Assembly (NCBI RefSeq): GCF_964340395.1 | Contig: NC_135567.1 | Location: 16,438,806 to 16,502,805 of the forward strand | Direction: 5' to 3' | Length of the DNA stretch: 64,000 bases | Source: Glandiceps talaboti | Lineage: Eukaryota; Hemichordata; Enteropneusta; Spengelidae | Part shown: positions 20,001 to 31,755 of the stretch, in pieces | Layout: every line of letters begins with the position of its first letter | How positions within the stretch are numbered: position 1 is the first letter of the stretch | Notes under the pieces: model-generated | What the model saw: the letters and a program-made list of their open reading frames with translations, nothing else | The model's database searches: none | Told to the model about the DNA's origin: nothing | Made by a program: the position numbers and the translations under genes

Positions 20001-20970
20001 TATTAATGTCGTGCATAAAAAGGAGCGTCCATTCAAATGTAATGTGTGTCAGAAAACGTTTACATCTGCGTCGCACCTTACGACACATAATGAGATGCAC
20101 GCAACCGCTGAACAGAAAAAATTACAATGTAGTAGGTGCGAGAAAAGGTTTGTACATTCAACATCATTGAAAGCTCATGAGAGAATGACACATCGCGAGA
20201 AACTGTATGAATGTGAAACATGTGGGAAACGGTTCCCACAGAAGGCAAATCTGGTCGTACATATTCGTTGTCATACAGGTGAGAGGCCATATCAGTGTGA
20301 TGAGTGTGGGAAGACATTTAGCCAGCTATCAAGTTTAAGATCGCATAAATTTATTCACACGGGTGAGAAGCCGTTTAAATGTACGATGTGCGAATACGCT
20401 TTTGTACGAGCTGATGATTTGAAAGCACATATCAGACGTCACACAGGCGAACGCCCCTTCCAATGTGAAATTTGTGGCAAGCGCTTCAGCAAAAGCCAAC
20501 AACTTGCGGATCACAAGCGTCACCATACTGGAGATAAACGTTACAAGTGTAAAGTATGTGGTGGTACGTTCTTTAAAAGCGGTCACTTGAAACGCCACAT
20601 GACTATTCATTCTGGGGAGAAGCCATTTGAGTGCGAAGTATGTGGCAAGAAAGTCAACCGCGCTGATAATTTAAAAACACATATGAAAGTTCATCGTAAA
20701 GACGTAGAGGGGGGTCAGGGAAAAGAAAAGTGTGCGAAAAAGACAAAACTAACGGCGATCAATGAAAGTGACATACCGCCAATTAGAGTAAATCCGCATG
20801 TTGCAGAAACGTTTACTCCTACGTGTAGTAGTAATCAACCACACACTGCTAACGTCACTAGCTCCTATCCGCCACAGTATTGTCAAGAACAAGAACGCAT
20901 GTACGTAGAACCGTTAGCCATTCAAAGTGCAATTGATACAATTGGAGGTTTGCAACATGAACAGTGGTGA
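17057..20970 (+). CDS. C2H2 zinc-finger protein, ten fingers, 636 aa
   Basis: Three coding exons: 17057-17152, 17899-18109, 19367-20970, with GT-AG junctions and matching phases (96 + 211 + 1604 nt = 637 codons). The start is MEKSVSNQETSG. The N-terminal part has no domain I recognise; there is no KRAB, ZAD or BTB. Residues about 170-225 are basic (RRTSRRKQSVPKR, KRRKVISRKTKK: nuclear localisation) and about 226-245 acidic (SNEDDDIIDDVRDEDYEP). Ten tandem C2H2 fingers lie at about 271-546, beginning CKICGEHFAKFLDLRAHRKKH, several with TGERP/TGEKP linkers. This predicts a sequence-specific DNA-binding regulator. The C-terminal 90 residues are low complexity. I cannot assign a vertebrate orthologue. 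Its two introns carry MITEs. Confidence 0.9.
18194..18540. mobile_element. Foldback element in zinc-finger gene intron 2
   Basis: Arms 18194-18325 and about 18418-18535 are reverse complements: AACTACCTACTAACAG...AAGTGTAATCTTTCACT...AAGGACAAGGCTGG on the left against CAAGCCTTGTCCTTA...AGTGAAAGATTACACTTATG...CTGTTAGTTGGTAGTTG on the right. The spacer is about 95 bp. Non-coding; MITE-like. Confidence 0.7.
18788..19260. mobile_element. Composite insertion (family A fragment plus family B foldback MITE) with 8 bp flanking repeat
   Basis: ACAAGCAG occurs at 18788-18795 and again at 19253-19260, bracketing 18796-19252. The insert consists of a family A piece (18794-18897) and a complete family B foldback element (18901-19253). 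The latter reads TTAAAGTGGCCATATGGATG to its inverse CATCCATATGGCCACTTTAA. The flanks (GATATACAACAGGTGACA... and ...CTGTTACAAACAGGGG) together match an uninterrupted relative in intron 1 at 17468-17540. Confidence 0.7.
18901..19253. mobile_element. Family B foldback MITE, complete copy
   Basis: About 350 bp and almost palindromic overall: TTAAAGTGGCCATATGGATG...CAATACATTGCAAAAAGATG...GTACGTACAATAACAAACA...CATCCATATGGCCACTTTAA. The TTAA at each end would fit a piggyBac-type target duplication. Relatives: 33435-33779, 42895-43186, 48554-48735 (truncated), and fragments at 7637, 26422 and 36945. Confidence 0.8.
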
Positions 20971-21440
20971 AAAGCCATCACTATTGAGATTATATGTTCA
21001 CATCATATAGATGTGTATAATTGTATATATATATATATATATATAACTCGGTGAGTATCAATCTGCTAAGACAGTGCTCTATACCGCAGTGGCAGAGCGT
21101 AATAGTTTTGGAGTGTCTGATGATCGCAATATGCGTGAAACTCCGAGTTACACCCAAGAAAGAGTTCCAGTACTACCAAAACTATATATATATATATATA
21201 TATATATAGTACACATTTATTACTCCTAAATGTTCTTACACACGTCTGGTCCATATTGAATTGTGATTTTTTTAACTAGCCTATTGCCTAGAGTATGGAG
21301 TCTGTCTTTGCTTGGGCATTGTCAAAATGTTGGTACATAGTGCCAGCCCTCAGGCAGGTAATAAATTGTGATATTACTCTCACTAGCTTCTGTTGTCGTT
21401 TTAACTATATGATTTACAAAGTGTATTATGCATGTATACG
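20971..21440. other. 3' flank of zinc-finger gene
   Basis: Two (TA)n tracts (21024-21045 and 21183-21209) enclose 140 bp of mixed sequence beginning AACTCGGTGAGTATCAATCTG and containing GAAACTCCGAGTTA, a short inverted match to its start. Possibly a small mobile sequence. No gene. Confidence 0.4.
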
Positions 21441-21668
21441 TATGTATGTACACATGTAGTATACATACATTGTATACATACATACATACATACATACATA
21501 CATTGTATACATACATACATACATACATACATACATACATACATACATACATACATGCATACATACATACATACATAGACATACACATACATACATACAT
21601 ACATACATACATTGAATATATACATACATACATATGTACGTACGTACGTACGTACGTACGTACGTACA

Positions 21669-21700
<32 letters not shown>

Positions 21701-21706
21701 CATACA
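21440..21706. repeat. (ATAC)n / (CGTA)n microsatellite
   Basis: About 265 bp of ACAT repeats including a clean (GTAC)n block near 21637-21670. Open frames in this stretch are artefacts of the repeat. Confidence 0.97.
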
Positions 21707-22476
21707 TGGCAGACTTTGTCGCTACAAGTTGCTAGACGAGTATTTTCTGGCTGAAGCGAACACAGCAAAACCAGCGATGTTGTCACGTGTTGTCATGTGT
21801 AGAGGCGCGTTGTCGTGACGTAGAACGACCAGAGTATACATTCCATATTTTTTGTTCAACTTGGATCATACATGGTATAATTTCATATATCCACAAATTA
21901 CACAAATTTTTTTTTTTTTTTTTTTTAGAGTTTTACAACTTTTTTTAATATAATGACATCAGCTGGATAAATTCACAGATGCCAGAGAGGAAATTTAATA
22001 ATAATAATTATTACCGTCATCTCTACAAACTTTTAAATATCAACTGGCGAAAAAAATCCCTATTTCTGTGTCCATCGGAAAAAAAATCAATCTTGACTAA
22101 TTTCATAATTAATTCTTCTTAATTGATAATATCTAATTAAAAACATATTGGCATTATTCATACACGTGGGCTTCACATGCAAATTGCATCTTAAGTACCC
22201 TACCACCCCCACACACTAGAATATACTGTACCCTTTTGTAAAGAAATGAGCTTAGACCATTTATAAAGTGGGGGTGATAGGGTTGGTAAATAATTTATCA
22301 AATCAGCTTTTTTTTCAGCATTTTTTTTTGTAACAGTTATTGCATTTTCTAGAAGAAGTGTTTCTACGGTAACATGAATAAATAAAACAGAAAAAATTGC
22401 CAAAGCACAGCTTTAAAATAAAAATATCGAAATAAGCAAGTATAAAGTTATGATATTAGGAGTGAAAGGAAGCTAT
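21707..22476. other. Intergenic, nothing recognised
   Basis: AT-rich sequence with a T20 run near 21908-21928. No exon, RNA gene or clear repeat. Confidence 0.4.
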
Positions 22477-22585
22477 TAGTCTCGCTGCCAGACTCGTGAA
22501 TATCGTCCCTTTTTAAGGCGAAGTGTGCCCCGAGTGGCTAAACCTAAGCTAAGAGACGATAGCTATGAGTCAGACAGTGAGACTA
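22477..22585. mobile_element. 109 bp MITE with TAGTCTCGCTGCCAGACTCG ends
   Basis: The left end TAGTCTCGCTGCCAGACTCG and the right end (inverse TAGTCTCACTGTCTGACTCA) form roughly 33 bp imperfect inverted repeats around a spacer of about 45 bp. GGAAGC stands on both sides (22467 and 22586), a possible target duplication. The ends resemble those of family F. Confidence 0.7.
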
Positions 22586-22700
22586 GGAAGCGCTATCTTC
22601 TCACTAACACACACAAACGGAAGTTATTTTGTCGCGTGCGCAAGGTTAGATACTCAAGTAGGTGACATTAGGTAATTGTGGTGTCTTGGTTATGTGAATA

Positions 22701-22955
22701 TGATCACCCTGTAACCAAGATAGTGTAAACACTGAATGAGGTTGAATGTGTGACCACTTGAGGAATTTCTGCTATCAGCGATGCCACTGTACTGTGAGTG
22801 TAATGGTAGAGTACACAGTGAGTAACAATGGTGTCTACATGTGGACATAAACATTCTGTAATCAAGATAGTGTAAATTCTAGATGATGTTGAATGTGTGA
22901 CCACTTGATGGAAAAACTTGGTATCAGAGATGACACCATATTGTGAGTGTAACTA
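22701..22955. repeat. Two tandem ~157 bp units
   Basis: CACCCTGTAACCAAGATAGTG...GAATGTGTGACCACTTGA...TATCAGCGATG is followed by a second copy starting CATTCTGTAATCAAGATAGTG. A short relative (CACCCTGTGCTCAAGATAGTG) appears at 24750. No coding potential. Confidence 0.75.
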
Positions 22956-25145
22956 CATCGATGGATATTAATAGCTCACGCAGCGGCCGCGGAGTGGCTC
23001 AATGACTAGTACACATGCGTGTCCTATATACTAAGCGAAGCTTTTGGGGTGGTTTTACCCAAGAATGCATTGCGGCGCAGATACTACGCATGCACGTTCA
23101 ATATACTATGGGCATTCTCCACATGGAGGGTGCTATCTAAAATATCATTGTGAGGCAGCCGGTCGCGATCACAAATGAATCTACCCTGCGCACGCTTATG
23201 AGCTTTGCCTAGGTATGATATTACCTTATGTTAATATGCTGTAAAAACAGTTTCCGTTTGTGTTCATGTTAGCTTCCCCATAGCTGGTATTCCACTGATG
23301 CATCTTATTAGTTATCTCCATGACAACGCTTCCAGAATGTACAAATGAGACACTGGTTATGTTTGCCCCTCTAAATGAATTCACAACAGTCTACATATCA
23401 ATCTCCCCCATTCTTCCTTAATGTACACTGAACTCCAGCAGTAAACAATAGGACTAAACTACTATTACAGAGAAATGGGGGTGCGGTAAATGCTGGGATC
23501 TGGGAAGATCTCCTTGGATACATGTAAATGCATTTGATAAAATAGAAGACAAAGCAAGACATAATGGGAAAATGAGTACATGTCTTAATACTAATTATAA
23601 CACTATCAGACATTCTTACTACGCCCTCTCGTGGCCCCACTGTTAATATGCAAATTAAGTGGTGCCAAAATCATTTCCAAATACAGTCGTTGAGGGCTCA
23701 CTAGCATTGCCAGCATGTTCAGTAACATAAGTCTCTTAATCTTCACATGTTTCAACAAGACTGGCTAACAAACAAAAATCAATGTTTCTACCTATTTCAC
23801 AAATGGAATACTCTGTAATCTTACAGATTAGATAAGACTGGGTCAATCCACTTTCTGATATAAGGGATGTTTGAACACATCAACATCTTTCTACATTTCA
23901 AAATAAGCAACACCATACAGTACAAAACAATGCACTAAAAAGAGAACATGAATATCCACAAAAATAATGCAACAATTTCAAAATAATTTCTCAGAATTAC
24001 TTTATGGATTGTGACATACAGTATTTTCGTTCTTTTAAAAAATAGTGTAAACTTGACTTGTAATTTGAATCATAATTTTGTTTTTCTGACACAAAAAGTT
24101 ACATATGTTGGATGTCGATGGTTGAAATATTGAACGCCATTTTTCTTAAGAATTCTTCATTGTTTTCTGACTCTGACCTGTGAGGGCAGTATTTATACGT
24201 TAATACGTAATCTACAGGATTTAGTTCAAAAATTACAATGTTGCTTTCCAAAGTATTCTACAGATCTTAAAACTTTAGTGGTATTAATGAGTACATGATG
24301 ACAAATACACATCTGTATTTCTACGGTTTACATGCAAATTTCATATCAAAATGCAAATTATGACTCATTATGAATATATAAATAAATATCTAAAATCATT
24401 ATACCTCACAATAGATGTTACGCAGATTTGTACACAACCTCACGTCACTGACCTTTCACCCTTACCCTTTTACTGATTTCAAAAGTTTGATTACATTTGT
24501 AGGACAGTATGCAAATGAGTAATTCACACGTCATGGGCCATATGCAAATTAGTCACTTGCATATTACAAATTATGTGTTCATTTGCATATTATGCAGATG
24601 TGAAGTGGAAGTTAGTTAAAGTAAACTATCTGCTTTGAGAAATCCTAAGCCTTGGTTTACTAAGATAGATGCAAACTAAATCTATTGTTCTTCAATGTGG
24701 TAGATTACACAAGTGGGTGATAGCAGTTCCGCTATTGGGCAATTCTAATCACCCTGTGCTCAAGATAGTGTAAAAATTGGATTTACTAAAACTGCACACT
24801 GCAAGTTCATTGAACTCTGTCAATAAAACTCTGCCAACGCCTCCCTACTGAGACTATAATTAAACCAACCAGCCATTCAATAGCTTATCACTGTTGTATC
24901 AACATGTCGCGACAATAGTTCTAGTTTGTGTCTTTTAGTTAACCGAAGGCTTAATAACCAGTGTAATACATGTATCTGTCCCTGTCCCCAACTTGTACTT
25001 TCAAAACAATACATGCTTCACTAAAATGTGCACGTCATGATAAACCCCTTTCATGTCTCGCAATGGCTGACTTAAAAAGACTCAAGTTCAACAAACATGT
25101 AGTGAGCTTGACCAAATATACAGTGTCGTCTTGTTTCAGGAAATA
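22956..25145. other. Intergenic, nothing recognised
   Basis: AT-rich sequence with repeated ATGCAAAT/ATTTGCAT octamer-like motifs around 24330-24600 (TATGCAAATGAGTAA, TATGCAAATTAGTCAC, CATTTGCATATTATGC). There is a NotI-like GCGGCCGC at 22982-22989. No gene or complete mobile element. Confidence 0.4.
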
Positions 25146-25600
25146 CAACAAGTACAGTTGACCTTTTTAATGCACAGCGCCCTCTGGTGTTCAACAGCCT
25201 AGCAGCTGACTATCAAATGGACTGCACCTTCTAGTGGTAAGCAAGGCATCATGTCCAATTGACATTTTCAATGAACAGCGCCCTCCAGTGGTATAGCAGA
25301 ATATTAACATCTATGCATTAAATGTGCCTTGTAAAACCATAAGACAAATGTATGCTCTAATTTGTAAGTCGATGTAGAAAGTCGACAAACGCTTTCCCCT
25401 TAAAAATTTGACGAATATATCAAATGTAGCTGAAGTTTCCAAAGTACAGCGCCCTCAAGTGGTGCTGCAGCATATTGGTTTTCTGCATTATATGTGCATT
25501 AGGTCATAATTTACAGACAAACAGATTTATGTAATAATTTGACGCAGAAAGTCTGACAAATATACCTTTCTGAATTGTATGACTAAGATAACATTTTTCA
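25146..25600. repeat. Degenerate tandem repeat with CAGCGCCCTC cores
   Basis: Three spaced units contain CACAGCGCCCTCTGGTG, AACAGCGCCCTCCAGTGG and TACAGCGCCCTCAAGTGG (about 25178, 25276, 25447). The last two share about 160 bp of diverged downstream sequence (GTAGAAAGTCGACAAA / GCAGAAAGTCTGACAAA). Confidence 0.55.
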
Positions 25601-25789
25601 GTACATGACTCCACAATTTCACAAAAATAAATTAAAGCGTTGAGCGATATGTTCTGGATATGACGTCCATAAAACACAACCATGTAAATAATAGGGGTGA
25701 TTTTTTAAAAATATTTATGTGAAGCTATCAGAGCACCCTTGTAAACTATTTTAAGTAATTTTGAAATTATACCATCAAATATCATCAAA

Positions 25790-26206
25790 TATTATAGTCT
25801 AGAATGCTAAACTGGTACAGTATTATGTATTAAAAACTTCATTACTAATACCAGTCTAGTCACGACGGTTACAAAAGGTGTTAAATTGTGGTGCTCCCCT
25901 GTGGGGAACGAAGTGCAGAGGGCGCATGTCAGTAGTAATCCATCACAAACTGACAGGTTTTTAACCTTTCTAACATTTCTTGGACTGCACTGATATGCAA
26001 ATGTCCAACCAGGACTCCACCTCCAGTCTGTTTAAAACTAAAATCAGGTGGGCACGCGACGATGTCATCGTGTTTATATGAACACGGTTGGGGGGAGCAC
26101 AGATTTCTGTGTTCGAACAACCGTCATGACTAGACTGGTATTAGTAATGAAGTTTTTTAAAATGTAACACTGTACCAGTTTAGGATTCTAGACTACAAGT
26201 ATTGTA
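25790..26206. mobile_element. Foldback element with ~82 bp arms
   Basis: Left arm 25793-25872 (TAGTCTAGAATGCTAAACTG...CCAGTCTAGTCACGACGGTT) and right arm 26122-26203 (AACCGTCATGACTAGACTGG...GATTCTAGACTA) are near-perfect reverse complements around a 250 bp spacer. The spacer has no convincing coding frame. Probably a MITE or foldback transposon. Confidence 0.8.
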
Positions 26207-26421
26207 AACTGTAACCTTTCCTTTTCAACTCATTATGAACTTGACCTTTGACTTTTAACCTTTAACCTGTTGTCACCATTACACTTCACCTTTTATCTCT
26301 GTTCACAACTTTATTATTTAAATCTACTTTGACCTTTAACCCTTTAACTTTACCCTTTCATCACTGAAACATTTACCGTCACATCCCCCCTCCTCACCCC
26401 CTGGGAAACCTTTACTCTACC

Positions 26422-26452
26422 ACCCAATCCTCATCCATAAGGTCATTTTAAC
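26422..26452. mobile_element. Short family B MITE end fragment
   Basis: CCCAATCCTCATCCATAAGG then TCATTTTAAC matches the terminal sequence of family B elements such as 33740-33779. Only the end remains. Confidence 0.45.
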
Positions 26453-26689
26453 ATCTACCATTTCCCCAAATCTTACAACTCTGACGATGAAACTGCGGAA
26501 GGATACAAACACAGAAAAAATAATGTTGTAAAGGTCAAAGTTCACAGTCGTCTCTGAATAGTACAGTCTACACATAATTAAAATATGAAAAAAAAAAGAG
26601 AAGAATTTCAAGGCATTTTACAGCAATCATTATATAATACAAGCACCTCATAACAAGAAAGTATTTCTAATGCCAAGAAAAACATCATA

Positions 26690-27300
26690 TTCTCAGTACC
26701 TGCAATAGTATTTTACCTCATGCTAAACGGTCAAAGTAGAACAAGAAGGTTGACTTATTCTCAGTACCTGTAATAGCATTTTACCTCATGCTAGAGGGTC
26801 AAAGTAGAACAAGAAGGTTGACTTATTCTCAGTACCTGTAATGGTATTTTACCTCATGCTAAATGGTCAAAGTAGAAGAAGATTGACTTATTCTCAGTTC
26901 CTGTAATAACATTTTACCTCATGCTAAATGGTCAAAGTAGAAGGTTGACTCATTCTCAGTACCTGTAATAGTATTTTACCTCATACTAGAGGGTCAAAAT
27001 AGAACAAGAAGGTCGACTTATTCTCAGTACCTGTAATAACATTTTACCTCATACTAGAGGGTCAAAATAGAACAAGAAGGTTGACTTATTCTCAGTTCCT
27101 GTAATAGCATTTTACCTCATACCAGAGGGTCAAAATAGAACAAGAAGGTTGACTTATTCTCAGTACCTGTAATAACATTTTACCTCATGCTAGAGGGTCA
27201 AAATAGAACAAGAAGGTCGACTTATTCTCAGTACCTGCAATAACATTTTACCTCATGTTAGAGGGTCAAAATAGAACAAGAAGGTTGACTTGTTCTCACA
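26690..27300. repeat. ~62 bp minisatellite
   Basis: About ten units of 58-68 bp: TTCTCAGTACCTGTAATAGC, ATTTTACCTCATGCTAGAGG, GTCAAAGTAGAACAAGAAGG. Single relatives of the CAGGTACTGAGAATT core occur at 18690 and 27404. Confidence 0.93.
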
Positions 27301-28380
27301 CAAGTCTATAGTAATGCATGTGTAGCATGTGGAGCGGAAGTCTTATGTGTCAACGAAGAAATCATTATTTCTATGATGTGCCTAGGCAGTAATATTCTAT
27401 TCAGGTACTGAGAATTGATTCATCCATTTTAAAAGAGTTTGTAGTGTGTCCTTAATTTTGTGTTTCAATGAAAAGTTCCCTACTTTTGGTGGGTCACTCA
27501 AAACATGCAGTAACCATGGAAACGATGTAGAAATACATGGGACATAAATTTGTCTACTTTTCCCTCTTGCACCCCTTATATCTGCAGAATGGATTACTTA
27601 GCTGATGTTAATAAATATAGCAGAACCATGCCATTATGAAAAATGGGGAGGATTGGGTTTAAAATGGATGTTGCTTAATGGATAGATATTTAATCATGAA
27701 TATTCATCAGATCCCTTTTCACTGGTTGGCTGACTAGCACTAAAGAGCGATTCTGATTGGTTTATGTTCACATGATTATTCATATTATGGCCCTATGATT
27801 GGCTAACAAGAAATATAGGATTCTGATTGGCTAGGCTTTTTTCCTCTGTTCTGATTGGAAAACCAAATATAAATACTTTTGATATATTTTTGAAGAAATT
27901 CATTGAATTAAAGAATCAAACAAACATGACTTTGAGGCATGAAAAATCTAAAATAATTATCGTGCGTATTTTGATCTGGATCATTGGTTGTATTTTGGTA
28001 GTCCAGCGACTCATAGGTTTTCTAGCCCTTGATGTCATCGTCGCAAACCACGGCCTGTTTTATCGCAACGTTCTTAACGCGCCTCCCACAGGATGCTCAT
28101 TAAGAACATTTCAAAATGTAGTGGTAGAAATAACAACTCTGGTTTGCGAGAATGCTTGATGTACCATCGCCAGATTAGAAAACTATTCTAGCCCTTGATG
28201 TACAAATACTAGATTAGAAAACTGATGACTAGTCCTAGGGCTACCAATATGTTTACTGCATGCACTGTTGTATTTCATTGGTAGCTATCATTGTATCTAA
28301 CCAATGCTTGTTTGGAGAGCATGAACAAGTTGGTAATTACGATTTAAATGCCCAATAACCTGATTTCAACCATTACATTA
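27301..28380. other. Intergenic, cluster of ATTGG motifs
   Basis: 27724-27853 has five GATTGG/GGTTGG motifs (inverted CCAAT) in 130 bp. An open frame at 27827-28159 follows but has no ATG at its start, no recognisable domain and no splice context. I call no gene. Confidence 0.35.
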
Positions 28381-28790
28381 TACAAATGAAGTCATTATGT
28401 AAGCGTACACCCAATAAACCGATTACAACCATGATATTATTATTCAAATGAAGTCATTAAATTATTATGTAAATGAACACACAGGTAGAGATAAATGCAG
28501 GAGTAAACACATAAAGCAGGTGAATTGTGCATGTGATAATTTACATGCAATTATGTAAATTAGGGGTGTGTTATTCAAATGAAGTCATCATGTAAATGAA
28601 CACACAGCAGGAGTTAGCACATGAAGCATGTGAAGTGTGCATCTGATAATTTACATGTAATTATGTAAATTAGGGGTGTGTTATTCAAATGAAGTCATTA
28701 TGTAAATGAACACACAGCAGAGGTGAACACAGGAGTTAACACATGAAGCATGAATCAAGTGTTATGTAAATTTAACATACAAGTCTTGGA
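28381..28790. repeat. ~110-130 bp tandem repeat, three units
   Basis: TTATTCAAATGAAGTCATTA recurs near 28438, 28570 and 28680, followed each time by TGTAAATGAACACACAG and AACACATGAAGCATG. Confidence 0.8.
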
Positions 28791-29975
28791 TAGCAACTTT
28801 CTGGAGTGTGGCTTAATGAACCCCAGTGCTGATGGTTCTCAGCACCGGCTAGCTGAATTTGAGGGCTAGGTGGGACAACAGCAGCTACCAATGAAACAGC
28901 AGTGCAGAAAACAAACCATAGATCTATCAATTTGATTACAGAGAATTTTTCCCAGACAATTTCAGATTGATATCAACTTGATTTTTCTTGCATTTTCTTC
29001 TTCCTCGCAATACTTCCCATTCTCTACTGTTATTCATGACGGAATATTTTGTTGAATACAATGTGCCAGTCCTTAGAATTCCAGGTTTGCAAATACAAGT
29101 TTTCCCACATCGTAGCAATTATTGCAGGCATTTCAACGGCATGGTAGATTTGTAGTTTCAGTTTTTGTGTTATGATCTAGAGCATGTGAAATGCGTCATT
29201 TGACTTCATACTACAGAAGGCTTCTATTCCATATCACGAAATAACTGCGGCTACTTAAGTCATCAATTCCCTTTCACTTTTCCAGCTCTGAATAAGATTT
29301 TTCTAGGAGTATGTAGCATTTTAAGGACTTTGAAGGTCTTCCCGGGGTATAAGAGTACAGACTTTCCATTTCATTTTCATGGAATTTCCAAGCGTAAATA
29401 ATTATTTTTGTGTGAAAATACAATGTATTTCTGAAATTTTGAAGGTTTTCTCCAGATTCTAAAAGTAGAGTCAGACACACTTTTCATTTCATTTCTCGGT
29501 GTAAATACAATTTTTCTGGAAACTATATATTTCCAACAGGAGACCCACGGATTTTATGAACAGAGATTTTTTTAACATGAGAATTGGTGCATCTAAGTTC
29601 TCGATCACAAGTAATTTTACAGGTTTTTGGCAGTTACAATTCAAAAATCTATCTTATAGAATACAAAGATGTCCCTACAAGATAAAATATCGCTATAAGT
29701 GCACCAACCAGTTTACCTAGAGAGGTTCATATTGTATAATCTAGTTTCTATACCATATGAGTTACGATTACTACGATCATCTCCACTAACATATAGTCAA
29801 AGACGTTACTCTGGCACAGAAATGTGTGCTACCACCACAGTGTTCATATTAACATGACATTATTATATCACACGTGATTAGTAGATAGTTTCAGACAGGA
29901 GGTAATATAGTAAATATTATTATAATGAGCAATTGTCAGTTTGTGATTGATTACTACTGACATGTGCTGTTTATC
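28791..29975. other. Intergenic, nothing recognised
   Basis: AT-rich sequence. 29735-29810 contains a diverged single relative of the 48 bp minisatellite unit at 3236 (TAATCTAGTTTCTATACC...ATCTCCACTAACATATAGTC). No exon identified. Confidence 0.4.
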
Positions 29976-30233
29976 CAGGGGTGAACAAATCATTTTCTGA
30001 ACTGGTGGTCCCCGGACCAGTGCCTTAAAAAAGCCAGTGGTCCTGCTGAAAGAATTAGTGGTCCCACGCCCGCTAATGTGAAACATTAAATCTTACATAT
30101 GAATCTGTATATTCAGATGACTTTTTAACATAGTTATTAACAGTCCGACGGACCAGACAAGGTAAAATTTGTGTGGTCCACCCAAAAGAATTGCTGGTCT
30201 CGGACCCAGGACCAGTGGATTTGTTCAACCCTG
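29976..30233. mobile_element. hAT-like MITE (family C), copy 1
   Basis: 258 bp with terminal inverted repeats CAGGGGTGAACAAATC / GATTTGTTCAACCCTG. Internal palindromic GGACCAGT/ACTGGTCC motifs. The flanks GTTTATCC and GTTTACCC may be an 8 bp target duplication with one mismatch. A second copy is at 41276-41552. Confidence 0.75.
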
Positions 30234-31029
30234 GTTTACCCTTCGCCCAGCAGGCAGGCAGTTTAGCCAGTTCAACAGTTTTTTGATAACTTTGACTAGA
30301 CCTGCCTGGAGATGATTCTAGTAATTGTAACTTGTATCATATAGGAACTAGACTAATATTGTTAAAAAATAATCTTTACAGAAATGATTGTGGTGGAATG
30401 CATGTTAATGATGAAATTTCAAATATCGTGATTATTATCTTACACAAAAAGGGCGGCTGAAACGGTGATGGCAAGCTGTTCTATCTTGTAATCAGCGGCT
30501 GTAACAGTGACGGCAATCTGTTCTGTTTCTCGAAGAGTTCCATTTTGACATGCCGTAACATACATTCACATTGGGAGAGTACCATGTAATCATGATCATT
30601 GCTGTATTCCTTGTTTCCATGACAACAAAACGTATATTTTGTTGGAGTAAAATAGACCAACGAATCAATGCAATCATATGTACACACTGTCGCAATCACG
30701 TAACAACTATAGCCCCCTGATTTGTATATTCAGTCAAAACAGATGAAGATAAAACACAATTACTGGCGTATACATGTACACAACTGGAAGAAAGCCACAT
30801 TACGTATGTCATGAATAACGCAGGGGACATTCGCATTTGGTTACATCACGTAGTACCGATAGAAACACTTGACTGGCAGAGACAATGTTGCCACATTCTA
30901 TAGTATGCGATAAAACTTCTGCTGTCAACTCGATAACTTGTAACTAAAGGAAGCAATTCACTTGTGTATCCAAAGAAATCTGGCGAGCATATATCATATG
31001 ACTGTGCGCTCATATAAGCTTTTGTATGC
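30234..31029. other. Intergenic, nothing recognised
   Basis: Short minus-strand frames (30481-30699, 30846-31031) have no recognisable domain. 30285-30350 resembles the 48 bp minisatellite unit in inverse orientation. I call no gene. Confidence 0.35.
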
Positions 31030-31297
31030 AATAGGCCATTTCAGACTGCAAACAGGAAATTGAGAATACAGTGCCCTCACTCAAACTGGGGGTGTCATCA
31101 CCTCATAGTACCGTTTCTCAAGAGCTTTGTCCCTTGGTATTCTGTAGAAGTGTAAATCAGCAATGTTTTTCATATTGTTCAGACATCAAGGAAAGCAGCA
31201 GTGCTCTATGATTAACCAAGTAACCTATACCATGTATACCCCCAAAGTACAGACAGACAGGAAGTAGAGCGTATCCATGGCAACTTTTGGAAAAGAC
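31030..31297. mobile_element. Dispersed repeat family D, copy 2
   Basis: Begins TAGGCCATTTCAGACTGCAA and parallels 8065-8331 to GGAAGTAGAGC...CATGGCAACTTTTGGAAAAG. It lies just beyond, and possibly within, the 3' UTR of the FBXL gene. Confidence 0.7.
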
Positions 31298-31755
31298 TAC
31301 AGACTTCAACCAAGAGTGTTTCGTAATATGTATATTCAGGAAAGTTGTATTCCATCCATTTGGTGTTACTCCAGGAATGGTCCGGACTGCCAAACGAACC
31401 ATTTTTAGGTCCAGTCCATTTCAGATTTTTCTATCCATATGACATTACTGCAGGAAAGGTTCTGTCCATTCATTTGTGGTTCTAACATTAAATTAACATA
31501 GAGAAATCTGTACAGCCATTGTCATCCCTTCAAAAATCAGCGTTTTTGATTTTATGATTTGAAAATGTTCAGATTGCATGCTTTGTAACAGAAATCTGCG
31601 ATGGATAAAGTCTTCGTGCAGATGTACGTAGAGTGGTCTTAAAATAACGATAGTTTCTCTGTACACGCACGTGTCCACGCGCAGTCTTTGTCTCTTTTGT
31701 TATTCACAGATAAAGTGTTGATAAAAACATTGAATCAACGATATACAATCTAAAT

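Noticed and set aside
27827-28159. 110-codon open frame as a gene
   Set aside because: It starts at TTG rather than ATG, has no recognisable domain, and lies between repeats.
28830-28930. Possible single copy of the 58 bp minisatellite (GAGGGCTAGGTGGGACAACA)
   Set aside because: Only short matches; not convincing beyond chance.
30481-30699. 72-codon minus-strand frame with several cysteines
   Set aside because: No zinc-finger spacing, no similarity recognised, two overlapping frames of similar length.
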